A DNA stretch of 64,000 bases from Polaribacter sp. Hel1_85 (GTDB lineage: Bacteria; Bacteroidota; Bacteroidia; Flavobacteriales; Flavobacteriaceae): NCBI RefSeq assembly GCF_000766795.1, contig NZ_JPDS01000001.1, positions 811,001-875,000 on the forward strand, read 5' to 3'. The first letter of the stretch is position 1; each line of letters begins with the position of its first letter. A program made the position numbers and the translations under genes. The notes under the pieces were generated by a model. That model was given only the letters and a program-made list of their open reading frames with translations, made no database searches and had not been told where the DNA came from. This document shows positions 25,536-34,831 of this stretch, piece after piece.

Positions 25536-26192
25536 ATGAATAAAACCCCTATATACTTTGTACCTGGTTTGGCTGCTGGCCCAGAAATTTTTGAAAATTT
25601 AAATTTACCAGAAGACAAATATGAAGCTCATTATTTAGAGTGGAAAACACCTTTAGCTATAGAAGAATCTATTGCCAATTATGCAATGAGAATGGTTGAA
25701 GACATTAAAGAGAAAAACCCAGTTTTAGTAGGTGTATCTTTTGGTGGAATTATGGTGCAAGAAATGAGTAAATATGTAGATACAAAAAAAATTATTATTA
25801 TTTCTAGTGTTAAGCATCATGAAGAACTTCCTAAAAGGTTTCAAATGGTTAAATTTACAAAAGCTTACAAAGTTTTTCCGACAAAAGTTGTTTCAAACTT
25901 TGAAAATTATGCTCAATTCTTTTTAGGAAAATCATTAAAAAAAAGAGCTGATATTTATAAAAAGTATCTATCAGTAAGAAATCAGTTATATTTAAACTGG
26001 TCTATTAGAAATGTTATTAAATGGCAACAAACAGATAAAAATCAAAATATTACACATATACATGGTACAGAAGACCATGTGTTTCCATTTAAAAACATTA
26101 AAAATTGTATAAAAATTGAAGATGGTAACCACGTTATGATTATAACTAAGGCAAGAAAAATCTCAAAAATTATTGATGAAGTTTTATCTTGA
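25536..26192 (+). CDS. Alpha/beta hydrolase
   Basis: A 218-residue alpha/beta-fold protein. IYFVPGLAAGPEIFE is the oxyanion region, VGVSFGGIMVQEM the nucleophile elbow with serine at about 70, and the C-terminus has HGTEDHVFP and GNHVMII with the probable Asp and His. There is no signal peptide, so it is cytoplasmic. The substrate is unknown. Confidence 0.85.
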   Translation: MNKTPIYFVPGLAAGPEIFENLNLPEDKYEAHYLEWKTPLAIEESIANYAMRMVEDIKEKNPVLVGVSFGGIMVQEMSKYVDTKKIIIISSVKHHEELPKRFQMVKFTKAYKVFPTKVVSNFENYAQFFLGKSLKKRADIYKKYLSVRNQLYLNWSIRNVIKWQQTDKNQNITHIHGTEDHVFPFKNIKNCIKIEDGNHVMIITKARKISKIIDEVLS

Positions 26193-26241
26193 TAATGCCA
26201 ATCAGTTTTCATATTTTTAAAATTACAAAAATTGCTATATT

Positions 26242-27144
26242 ATGAATAAACCAATACGTTTTCTTTCGCTTCTTAGTGTTTTAATTGTTACGCTATTATT
26301 TTATAACGCTATAAATAAAACAGAAATAGATCCAAAAACAAGCACTCACAAAACATACAAAATCAAATCGTTAAAACTCCCTACAGATTTAAATCTTGCA
26401 GGAGAAAGAGTTCCTTTAGAAAAACTTGATATCAGAGAAAGAATGGATAGAGAGCTTTTAGTAAATACTTATTGGCAATCTAATGGTTTATTACTTATTA
26501 AAAGAGCCAATAAATATTTTCCAATTTTAGAACCTTTATTAAAGAAATATGGTTTGCCAGACGATTTTAAATTTTTAGCGCTTGCAGAAAGTGCTTTTAT
26601 TGATGAAACATCTTCTGCTGGTGCAGCAGGAATGTGGCATTTTATGAAAACTACAGGAAAAGAATATGGTTTAGAAATAAATAGTAACGTAGATGAACGT
26701 TACAATATTGAAAAAGCTACAAAAGTTGCTGCAGAATATTTAAAAAAATCTAAAGAACGTTTTTACTCTTGGACACTAGCTGCTGCAGCTTACAATGCAG
26801 GGAATTATGGAATTAGTAAGAGACTAAAAATTCAGCAAGTAAATAATTATTATGATGCTTTACTGCCAGATGAAACAGAAAGATATGTTTTTAGAATTAT
26901 TGCTTTAAAAGAAGTTATTTCTAATCCTGAAAAATATGGTTTTGTTTTTGATCAAGAAGATTTATATACAATTCCTGAAACAAGAACAGTAAAAGTTGAT
27001 ACTGCAATTTCTAACATTGCTAATTTTGCTAAAAAATTCGGAATTACATATAAAGAATTAAAAATTCATAATGCTTGGTTAAGAGAAAATAAACTTAATA
27101 ATAAAAGTAGAAAATTATACGAAATTAAAATTCCTGTTAAATAA
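26242..27144 (+). CDS. Lytic transglycosylase (MltD-like)
   Basis: A 300-residue exported protein (N-terminal hydrophobic anchor at about 6-24). The SLT domain covers about 80-215: LALAESAF holds the catalytic glutamate (about 116), followed by SAGAAGMWHFM and AAAAYNAG. The C-terminal 50 residues (YKELKIHNAWLRENKLNNKS) look like a single LysM-type unit. It would cleave peptidoglycan glycan strands with formation of 1,6-anhydro-muramic ends. Confidence 0.92.
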   Translation: MNKPIRFLSLLSVLIVTLLFYNAINKTEIDPKTSTHKTYKIKSLKLPTDLNLAGERVPLEKLDIRERMDRELLVNTYWQSNGLLLIKRANKYFPILEPLLKKYGLPDDFKFLALAESAFIDETSSAGAAGMWHFMKTTGKEYGLEINSNVDERYNIEKATKVAAEYLKKSKERFYSWTLAAAAYNAGNYGISKRLKIQQVNNYYDALLPDETERYVFRIIALKEVISNPEKYGFVFDQEDLYTIPETRTVKVDTAISNIANFAKKFGITYKELKIHNAWLRENKLNNKSRKLYEIKIPVK

Positions 27145-27152
27145 GAATAATT

Positions 27153-27350
27153 CTATTCTATAATATTTTTAACTCTACCTACAATACCAGATTCTAACTG
27201 AACTTTTATTCCATGAGGATGGTTTGGAGATTTAGTTAGAATTTTTTTAATCTTTCCTTCTGTTAATTCCCCTGTTCTTTGATGTGGCTTTTGTACAATC
27301 TCCACAAATAAACCAATTTTAATATTTTTTCTTTGTCTACCGTCAATCAT
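27153..27350 (-). CDS. YwbE family protein
   Basis: A 65-residue protein matching the short YwbE (DUF2196) family: RQRKNIKIGLFVEIVQKPHQ and LTKSPNHPHGIKVQLESG. The beta-rich, basic sequence suggests a small KOW/SH3-like nucleic-acid-binding fold, but the function is unknown. It is convergent with the transglycosylase gene and is separated from the cold-shock gene by a terminator. Confidence 0.85.
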   Translation of the reverse strand: MIDGRQRKNIKIGLFVEIVQKPHQRTGELTEGKIKKILTKSPNHPHGIKVQLESGIVGRVKNIIE

Positions 27351-27379
27351 AAATAAAAAATTTTAAATACGAAAATAAA

Positions 27380-27408
27380 AAAAGCCTATCAAAATTTGAT
27401 AGGCTTTT
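27380..27408 (-). terminator. Terminator of the cold-shock gene
   Basis: AAAAGCCTATCAAA and TTTGATAGGCTTTT are perfect inverted arms; on the minus strand a T-rich tract follows. It ends the cold-shock gene before the YwbE gene. Confidence 0.85.
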
Positions 27409-27438
27409 AGATAAAAAATTAACTAGTAATATATATAA

Positions 27439-27630
27439 TTATATAACTCTTACGTTTACTGCGTTTAATCCTTTTCTTCCATCTTGTAAGTCAAATTCAA
27501 CTTCATCGTTTTCACGAATTTCGTCAACTAATCCTGACACATGTACAAAATGTTCTTTGTTGTTTCCTTCTTCAGTGATAAATCCAAATCCTTTAGACTC
27601 GTTGAAAAATTTTACGGTACCTTTATTCAT
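27439..27630 (-). CDS. Cold-shock domain protein (CspA family)
   Basis: A 63-residue cold-shock protein. The RNA-binding motifs are KGFGFI (RNP1) and EHFVHV (RNP2, usually VFVHF), within the normal five-strand fold beginning NKGTVKFFNESKG. It binds single-stranded RNA and acts as an RNA chaperone in the cytoplasm. It is monocistronic, with a leader of about 40 bases and a promoter region that fits both sigma-54 and the housekeeping factor. Confidence 0.95.
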   Translation of the reverse strand: MNKGTVKFFNESKGFGFITEEGNNKEHFVHVSGLVDEIRENDEVEFDLQDGRKGLNAVNVRVI

Positions 27631-27681
27631 AATAAAAAATTAATGTGTTGCTAATTTAATTACTAACAACGTTTATTGAAT

Positions 27682-27697
27682 TGCAAAGATAATGCCA
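27682..27697 (-). promoter_or_regulatory. Overlapping sigma-54-like and -7 elements of the cold-shock gene
   Basis: The minus strand reads TGGCATTATCTTTGCA, which fits the sigma-54 pattern with both GG and GC at the right spacing. The same bases contain TATCTTTG, a perfect TAnnTTTG. Which factor is used cannot be decided from sequence. Confidence 0.4.
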
Positions 27698-27745
27698 ATA
27701 ATTTTAGAAAAGCATAAAATATTGATTTTCTTTTAATTAACCCTG

Positions 27746-28687
27746 TTACAACCTATTAACTAAGGACTTAACTAAATAAAACTCTTCAATTATTTCATTA
27801 AAAACCTCCTTTACAGGTTTTATTTCATGAATTAATCCTGCTATTTGACCAATTTCTAACTCTCCATTCTCTAAATCACCTTCAAACATCCCTTTTTTAG
27901 CTCTTGCTCTTCCTAATAATTTTTTAATCTCTTCTTTTGATGGATTTTTCTGATATAATTCTTCTACTTCATTAAAAAATTTATTTTTTATCAATCTTAC
28001 AGGCGCTAATTCTTTTAAAGTTAAATGAGTATCACCATCATTTACTTCAATAATTCTATTTTTAAAATTCTGATGAGCAGAAGATTCTACAGTAGCAGCA
28101 AATCTACTTCCTATTTGAACTCCATCTGCGCCTAAAACCATAGCTGCTAACATTCCTCTTCCTGTTCCAATTCCTCCTGCTGCAATAACAGGAATTTTAA
28201 CCTGTTTTTTAACCATGGGAATTAATGTAAAAGTTGTAGTTTCTTCCCTCCCGTTATGTCCACCAGCTTCAAAGCCTTCACAAACAACAGCATCTACACC
28301 TGCAGCTTCAGCTTTTAAAGCAAACTTAACAGAACTCACAACATGTACTACAGTAATTCCTTTTTCCTTTAAAAAGTGTGTCCAGGTTTTAGGATTTCCT
28401 GCAGAAGTAAAAACAATCTTCACTCCCTCTTCAATAATTATATCCATGAGTTTTTCAATGTCTGGATATAACATTGGTACATTTACGCCAAAAGGTTTAT
28501 CTGTTGCTTTTTTACACTTTTGAAGATGTTCTCTTAAAACATCAGGATACATAGATCCTGCACCAATTAAGCCTAAACCTCCAGCATTAGAAACTGCTGA
28601 AGCTAATTTCCAACCAGAAACCCAAACCATTCCTCCTTGTATTATTGGATATTCAATATTAAAAAGCTGTGTTATTTTATTTGTCAT
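27746..28687 (-). CDS. Nitronate monooxygenase family flavoprotein
   Basis: A 313-residue FMN-binding TIM barrel of the 2-nitropropane dioxygenase/FabK type. YPIIQGGMVWVSGWKLASAV at the N-terminus, CEGFEAGGHNGREE in the middle and PVIAAGGIGTGRGMLAAMVL with ADGVQIGSRFA for the FMN phosphate are seen. Members oxidise propionate 3-nitronate or reduce enoyl-ACP; the sequence alone does not settle which. Its ATG overlaps the stop of the subtilase gene by one base. Confidence 0.88.
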   Translation of the reverse strand: MTNKITQLFNIEYPIIQGGMVWVSGWKLASAVSNAGGLGLIGAGSMYPDVLREHLQKCKKATDKPFGVNVPMLYPDIEKLMDIIIEEGVKIVFTSAGNPKTWTHFLKEKGITVVHVVSSVKFALKAEAAGVDAVVCEGFEAGGHNGREETTTFTLIPMVKKQVKIPVIAAGGIGTGRGMLAAMVLGADGVQIGSRFAATVESSAHQNFKNRIIEVNDGDTHLTLKELAPVRLIKNKFFNEVEELYQKNPSKEEIKKLLGRARAKKGMFEGDLENGELEIGQIAGLIHEIKPVKEVFNEIIEEFYLVKSLVNRL

Positions 28688-30366
28688 TAGTTTTTTATCA
28701 ACTTTAAAGATTTATGTTGATTATCTTTTGAAATTTTCAGAATATAAATACCACTCTCTAAAAATGAAATATTAACTGTTTGTGAATTTGAATTTATTTT
28801 TTCTAACACTTTTTTTCCTAAAACACTAAATATTTGAATTGTAAATTCATTTAAAATAGCATCTTCAACAGAAATTATAAATTCATCTTTTATAGGGTTT
28901 GGATAAATTATTAACGATTTTAACTCACTCCCACCAAAATTAAAAAAAGAATTATAATTATTAAAAGCAACTTCAAAATTTGGAATTCCATACCCATACT
29001 GATCTAAAGGGTTGTTATATTTATCTGCAGATTCGTAAACAGCTTGTTTTAAAAAAGTATTAAAATTATCTGTTGATGAATTTGATTTTCCTGAAGACTT
29101 TAATATAAATCCTTCATTTCCATTTAAACAAGCAATTAAACCTGTCATAATTGGCGAAGAAAATGAAGTCCCACTAGAAGATGTTTTTATTTCATCAGTT
29201 TGATAGTCTATTAATGCAGGATTTTGACCTTGCCCTAAAATTTCTGGTTTAATTCTTCCATCTGAAGTTGGTCCAAAAGAACTAAAAGCAGCAATTTCTT
29301 CAGAAGCATTCACAGCACCAACTGTAATTACAGAAGGAGCATCTGCTGGTGCACCAATATATTTCCAAGAACTATTTCCGCTATTTCCTGCTGCGTTTAC
29401 CAAAAGTAAACCACGAGAAACTCCAATTTCTGCTCCTCTAGAAATAAAAGTTGTTTTACCATCCATATCTGCATATGTGTGACTATGATCTGGGTTGTCA
29501 TAAGTTGTATATCCTAAAGATGTATTAATTACATCGACCCCTAAACTATCTGCTCTTTCTGCTGCTTCCACCCAAAGTGATTCCTCTAAAACTGTTTCTG
29601 TTTCTGCTATTTCAGTAATAAATAAATAAAATTTTGCATCTGGAGCTGTACCAACAAATTCATTTTCAATATAACCTGCAATAGAAGATAAAACATGTGT
29701 TCCATGGCTACTTCTTGTATAAAAGTCTGTATTTCTATCAGCAAAATTATATCCTCCTAAAATTTGATTATTATCTCTAATTCTTTGAAAAGCATCTAAT
29801 GTATTCACATTTGGAAAACCTGCATCAATAATTGCTATTATTTGATTATCTCCAGTTAAACCTTGCTCATGTAAATATTCTCCTTTTAACATTTTAATTT
29901 GATTATCTGCTGAACCATAATTAAAATCAGTTTCTATTTCAGAGAATTTATGATGATGGTTTGAAACTATTCTTTTTGACTTGGAATTTGATTTACCCGA
30001 AGTATTTAAAGATTTGTTAGCAAACTCAATACTTTTTATAAAATTATAAGTGGATAACAAATCATTTATATCTTCAACCTCTCCCTGAATATGAACTGCA
30101 TTTAACCATTTAGATTTTGCTAGAACAGTAATTGAAGTTTCATTTTTTAATTGATTGTAATACGTTTCATCAACAGGTACATCTATAGAATCTAAAGAAA
30201 TAACTAATTTAGATCTTCTATCTAATGCTCTTTGAGAAAGCATTGTTAGAGGATTATTTAAAAAAGTAATTGCATTGGGTTTATCTTTTAAGAAAACCCA
30301 AGCATCTTCTTGAGCAGAAACTTTAAAGAAAATTATTATAAATAAAAAAAGTAGTAATTTCTTCAT
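28687..30366 (-). CDS. Subtilisin-like serine protease with type IX secretion sorting domain
   Basis: A 559-residue secreted protease. A signal peptide (LLLFLFIIIFFKVSAQE) precedes a propeptide-like region, then the S8 catalytic triad: Asp in IAIIDAGFP (about 180), His in SSHGTHVLSS (about 223) and Ser in GTSFSSPIMTG (about 400). The last 75 residues form a type A C-terminal sorting domain (LIIYPNPIKDEF to GIYILKISKDN), so export through the type IX system to the cell surface is expected. The start codon lies in the loop of a terminator hairpin. Confidence 0.94.
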   Translation of the reverse strand: MKKLLLFLFIIIFFKVSAQEDAWVFLKDKPNAITFLNNPLTMLSQRALDRRSKLVISLDSIDVPVDETYYNQLKNETSITVLAKSKWLNAVHIQGEVEDINDLLSTYNFIKSIEFANKSLNTSGKSNSKSKRIVSNHHHKFSEIETDFNYGSADNQIKMLKGEYLHEQGLTGDNQIIAIIDAGFPNVNTLDAFQRIRDNNQILGGYNFADRNTDFYTRSSHGTHVLSSIAGYIENEFVGTAPDAKFYLFITEIAETETVLEESLWVEAAERADSLGVDVINTSLGYTTYDNPDHSHTYADMDGKTTFISRGAEIGVSRGLLLVNAAGNSGNSSWKYIGAPADAPSVITVGAVNASEEIAAFSSFGPTSDGRIKPEILGQGQNPALIDYQTDEIKTSSSGTSFSSPIMTGLIACLNGNEGFILKSSGKSNSSTDNFNTFLKQAVYESADKYNNPLDQYGYGIPNFEVAFNNYNSFFNFGGSELKSLIIYPNPIKDEFIISVEDAILNEFTIQIFSVLGKKVLEKINSNSQTVNISFLESGIYILKISKDNQHKSLKLIKN

Positions 30367-30389
30367 ATTTCGAAATTACTACTTTTTTA
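30344..30389 (-). terminator. mnmA terminator hairpin containing the subtilase start codon
   Basis: AAAAAAGTAGTAATTTC and its exact inverted copy enclose a 10-base loop; T-runs follow on both strands. The loop carries the ATG of the subtilase gene, and the minus-strand stem holds TAATTTCG (30371-30378), a likely -7 element for that gene. It would end mnmA transcription and sit across the next gene's start. Confidence 0.7.
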
Positions 30390-30407
30390 CGATTTTATAT
30401 ATTTTAA

Positions 30408-31595
30408 TTAAGAAATTACACCAGAGCCTAATAATTCTTCATTTTGATACCAAGCCACAAATTGTCCTTCTTGAATTGCAGATTGCTTGTTTGTAAACTC
30501 AACATATAAGCCAGTTTCTACTTTATATAAAGTTGCATTTTCTAAGGGTTGTCTATATCTAATTCTTGCATCAACTTTCATAGATTCTCCTACTTTTAAA
30601 GTTAAATCTTCACGAATCCAGTGTATTTCTTCATTAGAAACAAATAATACATTTCTATATAAACCTGCATGGTTTTTTCCTTCTCCAGTATAAATCACAT
30701 TTTCTTCAACATCAGTTTCTATTACATACAAGCCTTCTTTTGTTCCTCCAACATTTAAACCTTTACGCTGTCCTTTTGTAAAATAATGCGCTCCTTGATG
30801 TTTACCTACAACTTTTCCATCTTCTTTATTATAAGAAAACTTCGTTGAAAAATATTTTAATTCTGCTTCTTTGTTTTCAAATTTTGAAGTTGATTTTGTG
30901 TACTGCTCAAAATCTGAAGGAATGGTTACAATATCTCCTTTTTTAGGTTGTAATTTTTGTTGTAAAAATTCTGGTAAACGAACTTTACCAATAAAACATA
31001 AACCTTGAGAATCTTTCTTTTCTGCAGTAATTAAATCTGCTTCTTTTGCAATTTCTCTTACTTCTGGTTTTGTTAATTCTCCAATAGGAAACAATGCTTT
31101 TGTTAATTGTTCTTGAGATAATTGACATAAAAAGTAAGATTGATCTTTATTATTATCCTTACCTCCTAACAATTTATAAACAGGTTTACCGTCTATAATT
31201 TCTTCTCCTTTTCTACAATAATGACCTGTTGCAACGTAATCTGCTCCTAATTGTAAAGCAATGTCCATAAAAACATCAAACTTAATTTCTCTGTTACAAA
31301 GTACATCTGGATTTGGAGTTCTTCCTTTAGAATATTCATCGAACATATAATCTACAATACGTTCTTTATATTGTTCACTTAAATCTACTACTTGAAAAGG
31401 AATTCCTAATTTTTCTGCAACAATCATTGCATCATTAGAATCTTCTAACCACGGACATTCATTAGAAATGGTTACAGAATCATCGTGCCAATTTTTCATA
31501 AAAAGCCCAATTACTTCATACCCTTGTTCTTTTAACAAATGTGCTGTAACACTAGAGTCTACTCCACCAGAAAGACCAACAACTACTCTTTTCAT
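30408..31595 (-). CDS. mnmA: tRNA-specific 2-thiouridylase MnmA
   Basis: MnmA thiolates U34 of tRNA-Lys, Glu and Gln. The 395-residue protein starts with the PP-loop [12 protein letters not shown], carries the nucleophilic cysteine in [13 protein letters not shown] (about 100) and the persulfide cysteine in [13 protein letters not shown] (about 200), and ends with the usual beta-barrel domains. The start is ATG at 31595 behind a perfect -7 element. It is monocistronic by its terminator. Confidence 0.96.
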   Translation of the reverse strand: MKRVVVGLSGGVDSSVTAHLLKEQGYEVIGLFMKNWHDDSVTISNECPWLEDSNDAMIVAEKLGIPFQVVDLSEQYKERIVDYMFDEYSKGRTPNPDVLCNREIKFDVFMDIALQLGADYVATGHYCRKGEEIIDGKPVYKLLGGKDNNKDQSYFLCQLSQEQLTKALFPIGELTKPEVREIAKEADLITAEKKDSQGLCFIGKVRLPEFLQQKLQPKKGDIVTIPSDFEQYTKSTSKFENKEAELKYFSTKFSYNKEDGKVVGKHQGAHYFTKGQRKGLNVGGTKEGLYVIETDVEENVIYTGEGKNHAGLYRNVLFVSNEEIHWIREDLTLKVGESMKVDARIRYRQPLENATLYKVETGLYVEFTNKQSAIQEGQFVAWYQNEELLGSGVIS

Positions 31596-31613
31596 TTTTT
31601 AATTTTGAAGATG

Positions 31614-31621
31614 CAAAGTTA
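31614..31621 (-). promoter_or_regulatory. mnmA: -7 promoter element of mnmA
   Basis: The minus strand reads TAACTTTG, a perfect TAnnTTTG, 18 bases ahead of the ATG. Confidence 0.5.
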
Positions 31622-31674
31622 CAACTTTGATTATGATTTTTTGATTGAAAGAATTGATGATTCTATTAAAAAAA

Positions 31675-32391
31675 CTAATTCCCAGTTTCCTTTTTAAAAC
31701 GAGATTTATTTTTCTTTTTTTGATCTTCTGTAGCTATTTCTCCATCTAAATAAAACTCCCATTTTCCTACTCTTTTTCCGTCTTTATAAACTCCCGTTTC
31801 TTTTAAATTTCCATTCAATTCAAAATACTTAGCTACACCATTTGGTTTACCACTTGCATAAGTTATTTCTTCAATAAGAATTCCTTTACTAGAATACTTG
31901 CTAACAACTCCATGTTTTAAACCATCTTTGTAAATAGCAAATTCTGTAACCAAACCATCTGGATAATAAATTAACTGTTCTCCATCTAATTTACCATCTT
32001 TATAATTTTCTTCAGACATTAAAGTTCCATCAGTGTAAAAATATTTCCAGTTTCCCACTCTCTTTCTTCCGTTTAAAACTCCTTCTGTTTCAATTTTTCC
32101 ACTTAAAGTGTAAAATTGAACAAACAAAGAGTCTGAATTTTCAAAAAAAGTTTTTATAATTATTGGATGTTTAGAAGTAGTAATATCATAAAACTTAAAA
32201 GTTCCAACTTCTTTTCCATTTTTAAACTGACCAACATATCTTATTCTTTTATTAGAATGATATTTTTTCCATAAACCAGTTCTTTTATTATTTTTATCAA
32301 ACTGATTAATTTTCTGGGCATTAACAATTTCACTTGAAAAAAAACAAGCTAAAAATGCCAAAACAAAAAACAGTCTTTTTATATTTATCAT
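31675..32391 (-). CDS. Secreted MORN-repeat (YwqK-like) protein
   Basis: A 238-residue exported protein (signal FFVLAFLACFFSSEIVNAQ) made of about six repeats of the type GxWKYFYTDGTLMSEENYKDGK and GEQLIYYPDG, i.e. MORN-like repeats of the YwqK group. Databases often name such proteins YwqK family antitoxin, but nothing here supports a toxin-antitoxin role. A structural or binding role at the envelope is more likely. The C-terminus is very Lys-rich. Confidence 0.82.
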   Translation of the reverse strand: MINIKRLFFVLAFLACFFSSEIVNAQKINQFDKNNKRTGLWKKYHSNKRIRYVGQFKNGKEVGTFKFYDITTSKHPIIIKTFFENSDSLFVQFYTLSGKIETEGVLNGRKRVGNWKYFYTDGTLMSEENYKDGKLDGEQLIYYPDGLVTEFAIYKDGLKHGVVSKYSSKGILIEEITYASGKPNGVAKYFELNGNLKETGVYKDGKRVGKWEFYLDGEIATEDQKKKNKSRFKKETGN

Positions 32392-32409
32392 TTATATAGA
32401 ATTTTTAAA

Positions 32410-32417
32410 CAAATATA
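32410..32417 (-). promoter_or_regulatory. -7 promoter element of the MORN-repeat gene
   Basis: The minus strand reads TATATTTG, a perfect TAnnTTTG, 18 bases ahead of the ATG at 32391. Confidence 0.45.
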
Positions 32418-32425
32418 CATTAATA

Positions 32426-33022
32426 GTGCCAGAAACAAATCTAATTTACTTAACGGAACAACTCAATCAATTAGGAACAGCTAAAAGAGATAACCGTCAA
32501 AGAGTTGCTAATATTGTATTAGATAATCCCCATTTATTTAAAGATTTAGTTACCATTACTTTTTATGTTGATGATAAAATTTCTATTAAAGCTTCTTGGA
32601 TTTTAGAATGGATTTGCACACATCATCATTTAAATTGGATATTACCTCATTTAGATACTTTTACAACTGAAATTTACAATGTAAAATTTGATAGCGCAAT
32701 TAGACCTTGTGCAAAAATCTGCGAACATTTAGCAACTGCATATTATTCTAAAAAAGAAAATGATGTTCAAAAAGCACTAACTATTAAACATATAGATAAT
32801 ATTGTTGAAGCTGGTTTTGATTGGTTAATAACACCTCAAAAGATTGCCGTTAGAGCTTATACAATGAATGCTTTATACTTTTTTGGATTAGAAAAAGATT
32901 GGATTCACCCAGAATTAAAGCATTTAATAGAAACTAAAATCATCTTTGAAAGTAAAGGTTGTAAAGCTCGAGGAAAACACATTTTAGCATTGATAGAAAA
33001 ACATCGAAAATCGACTTTATAA
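32426..33022 (+). CDS. Conserved helical protein upstream of purB, function unknown
   Basis: A 198-residue protein with no signal peptide. It looks alpha-helical and HEAT-like (RDNRQRVANIVLDNPHLFKD, SIKASWILEWICTHHHLNWI, KIAVRAYTMNALYFFG). The start is GTG at 32426. Homologues next to purB are sometimes labelled adenylosuccinate lyase, but it has none of the lyase signatures, so I would not use that name. It is cotranscribed or adjacent to purB (45 bases), which has its own -7 element. Confidence 0.75.
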   Translation: MPETNLIYLTEQLNQLGTAKRDNRQRVANIVLDNPHLFKDLVTITFYVDDKISIKASWILEWICTHHHLNWILPHLDTFTTEIYNVKFDSAIRPCAKICEHLATAYYSKKENDVQKALTIKHIDNIVEAGFDWLITPQKIAVRAYTMNALYFFGLEKDWIHPELKHLIETKIIFESKGCKARGKHILALIEKHRKSTL

Positions 33023-33037
33023 ATCTGTTAAAAAGAC

Positions 33038-33045
33038 TATTTTTG
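33038..33045 (+). promoter_or_regulatory. purB: -7 promoter element of purB
   Basis: TATTTTTG is a perfect TAnnTTTG, 22 bases before the purB ATG. Confidence 0.5.
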
Positions 33046-33067
33046 CATTTCACAACATAACTAAAAA

Positions 33068-34411
33068 ATGAACTTAACAAAATTAAATGCCATCTCTCCT
33101 ATTGATGGTCGTTATAGAGGTAAAATAACAAAATTAGCAGACTATTTTTCTGAAGAAGCTTTAATAAAGTATAGAGTTCGTGTAGAAATTGAATATTTTA
33201 TTGCTTTGTGCGAAATTCCTTTGCCTCAATTAGCAGATTTTAACAACGATTTATTTGATGATTTACGTAAAATTTATACAGATTTTACTGCAGATGACGC
33301 TCAGAAAATAAAAGATATAGAAAGTATTACAAATCATGATGTAAAAGCGGTTGAATACTTCATCAAAGAAAAATTTGACAAGCTAAGCTTGACTAAGTAT
33401 AAGGAATTTATCCATTTTGGATTGACTTCTCAAGACATCAATAATACTGCCGTTCCGCTTTCAATAAAAGAAGCAATGAACGAAGTTTATGTGCCTCATT
33501 ATTTTGAGGTTTTAGAAAAATTACAAGAACTTGTAATTGAATGGAAAGATGTTTCTATGTTGGCAAGAACTCATGGGCAACCAGCGTCTCCAACAAGATT
33601 AGGTAAAGAAATTGAGGTTTTTGTTGTTCGATTAAAAGAACAATTTAATTTATTAAATGATATACCAAGTGCTGCTAAATTTGGTGGAGCAACAGGTAAT
33701 TATAATGCACATAAAGTTGCATATCCAAACATTGATTGGAAAGAATTTGGTAGTTCTTTTGTACAAGAAAAATTAGGTTTACAACATTCTTTTCCAACAA
33801 CCCAAATAGAGCATTACGATCATATGGCTGCTTTGTTTGATACTTTAAAGCGTATCAACACAATTATCTTAGATTTAGACAGAGATTTCTGGACCTATGT
33901 TTCTATGGATTATTTTAAACAAAAAATTAAAGCTGGTGAAGTTGGTTCTTCTGCAATGCCACATAAAGTAAACCCTATTGATTTTGAAAATTCTGAAGGA
34001 AATTTAGGTTTGGCAAATGCAATTTTTGAACACCTTTCTGCTAAATTACCAGTTTCTCGTTTACAACGTGATTTAACTGATAGTACAGTTTTACGTAATG
34101 TAGGTGTTCCTTTTGGACATACAATTATTGCTTTTACATCAACCTTAAAAGGATTGAATAAATTATTGTTAAACAAAGAAAAGTTTGAGCAAGATTTAGA
34201 AAACAATTGGGCTGTTGTTGCAGAAGCAATACAAACAATTTTAAGACGTGAAGCCTATCCAAATCCTTATGAAGCTTTAAAGGGATTGACTAGAACGAAT
34301 GAAAAAATCAATCAAAATTTAATTGCGAATTTTATTGATACTTTAGAAGTTTCCGCTGAAATTAAAGAAGAATTAAAGGCAATTACGCCTGCAAATTATA
34401 CAGGAATTTAA
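33068..34411 (+). CDS. purB: Adenylosuccinate lyase
   Basis: PurB splits SAICAR and adenylosuccinate with release of fumarate in purine synthesis. The 447-residue protein has the N-terminal LNAISPIDGRYRG of the E. coli-type branch, ARTHGQPASPTRLGKE with the catalytic histidine, and the superfamily signature GSSAMPHKVNP at about 291. It overlaps the start of the following lipoprotein gene by one base (TAATG). Confidence 0.96.
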   Translation: MNLTKLNAISPIDGRYRGKITKLADYFSEEALIKYRVRVEIEYFIALCEIPLPQLADFNNDLFDDLRKIYTDFTADDAQKIKDIESITNHDVKAVEYFIKEKFDKLSLTKYKEFIHFGLTSQDINNTAVPLSIKEAMNEVYVPHYFEVLEKLQELVIEWKDVSMLARTHGQPASPTRLGKEIEVFVVRLKEQFNLLNDIPSAAKFGGATGNYNAHKVAYPNIDWKEFGSSFVQEKLGLQHSFPTTQIEHYDHMAALFDTLKRINTIILDLDRDFWTYVSMDYFKQKIKAGEVGSSAMPHKVNPIDFENSEGNLGLANAIFEHLSAKLPVSRLQRDLTDSTVLRNVGVPFGHTIIAFTSTLKGLNKLLLNKEKFEQDLENNWAVVAEAIQTILRREAYPNPYEALKGLTRTNEKINQNLIANFIDTLEVSAEIKEELKAITPANYTGI

Positions 34412-34830
34412 TGAAAAAATTATTAGGTATACTTACAATTATTATCGCTTTAGCTTCTTGTAATTCAGAAATTAAAGACAATGCTGATCGTTTTAAAGTA
34501 GGTGTTTTTGAAATTCCTGCTGGTGAAGGTTATAGTAAAACCACTATCACAAGAAAAGATAGTATTCAAATAGAAGAATATGAAAAAATTGTAAGTATTT
34601 CTAATGATAGTATTTCTGGTGTAAAAAGAATAAAACATATTGATACATTATATATCAAATGGAAAAATAATTTCTTTTATAGTTTAAAAATGAAATCACC
34701 TAAAAAAGATTTAGATAAAGATCCAATTTATGTACAGATTACTAAAGTTACAGACAGTTCTTATAGCTTTTCTGCTAAAATTGGATTTAGTAAGTTTAAA
34801 ACAGATGGTACTATTTATAAAGTAAAATAA
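34411..34830 (+). CDS. Small lipoprotein, function unknown
   Basis: A 139-residue lipoprotein (LGILTIIIALASCNSE, Cys about 18) with an all-beta-looking C-terminal part (IEEYEKIVSISNDSISGVK, DTLYIKWKNNFFYSLKMK). No family is recognised. It is translationally coupled to purB by a shared base and is one base from the TerC gene, so all three are probably one operon. Confidence 0.75.
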   Translation: MKKLLGILTIIIALASCNSEIKDNADRFKVGVFEIPAGEGYSKTTITRKDSIQIEEYEKIVSISNDSISGVKRIKHIDTLYIKWKNNFFYSLKMKSPKKDLDKDPIYVQITKVTDSSYSFSAKIGFSKFKTDGTIYKVK

Positions 34831-34831
34831 G

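Noticed and set aside
31675..32391. Toxin-antitoxin system based on the YwqK antitoxin name
   Set aside because: The protein is secreted and made of MORN-like repeats, and no toxin-like gene is next to it.
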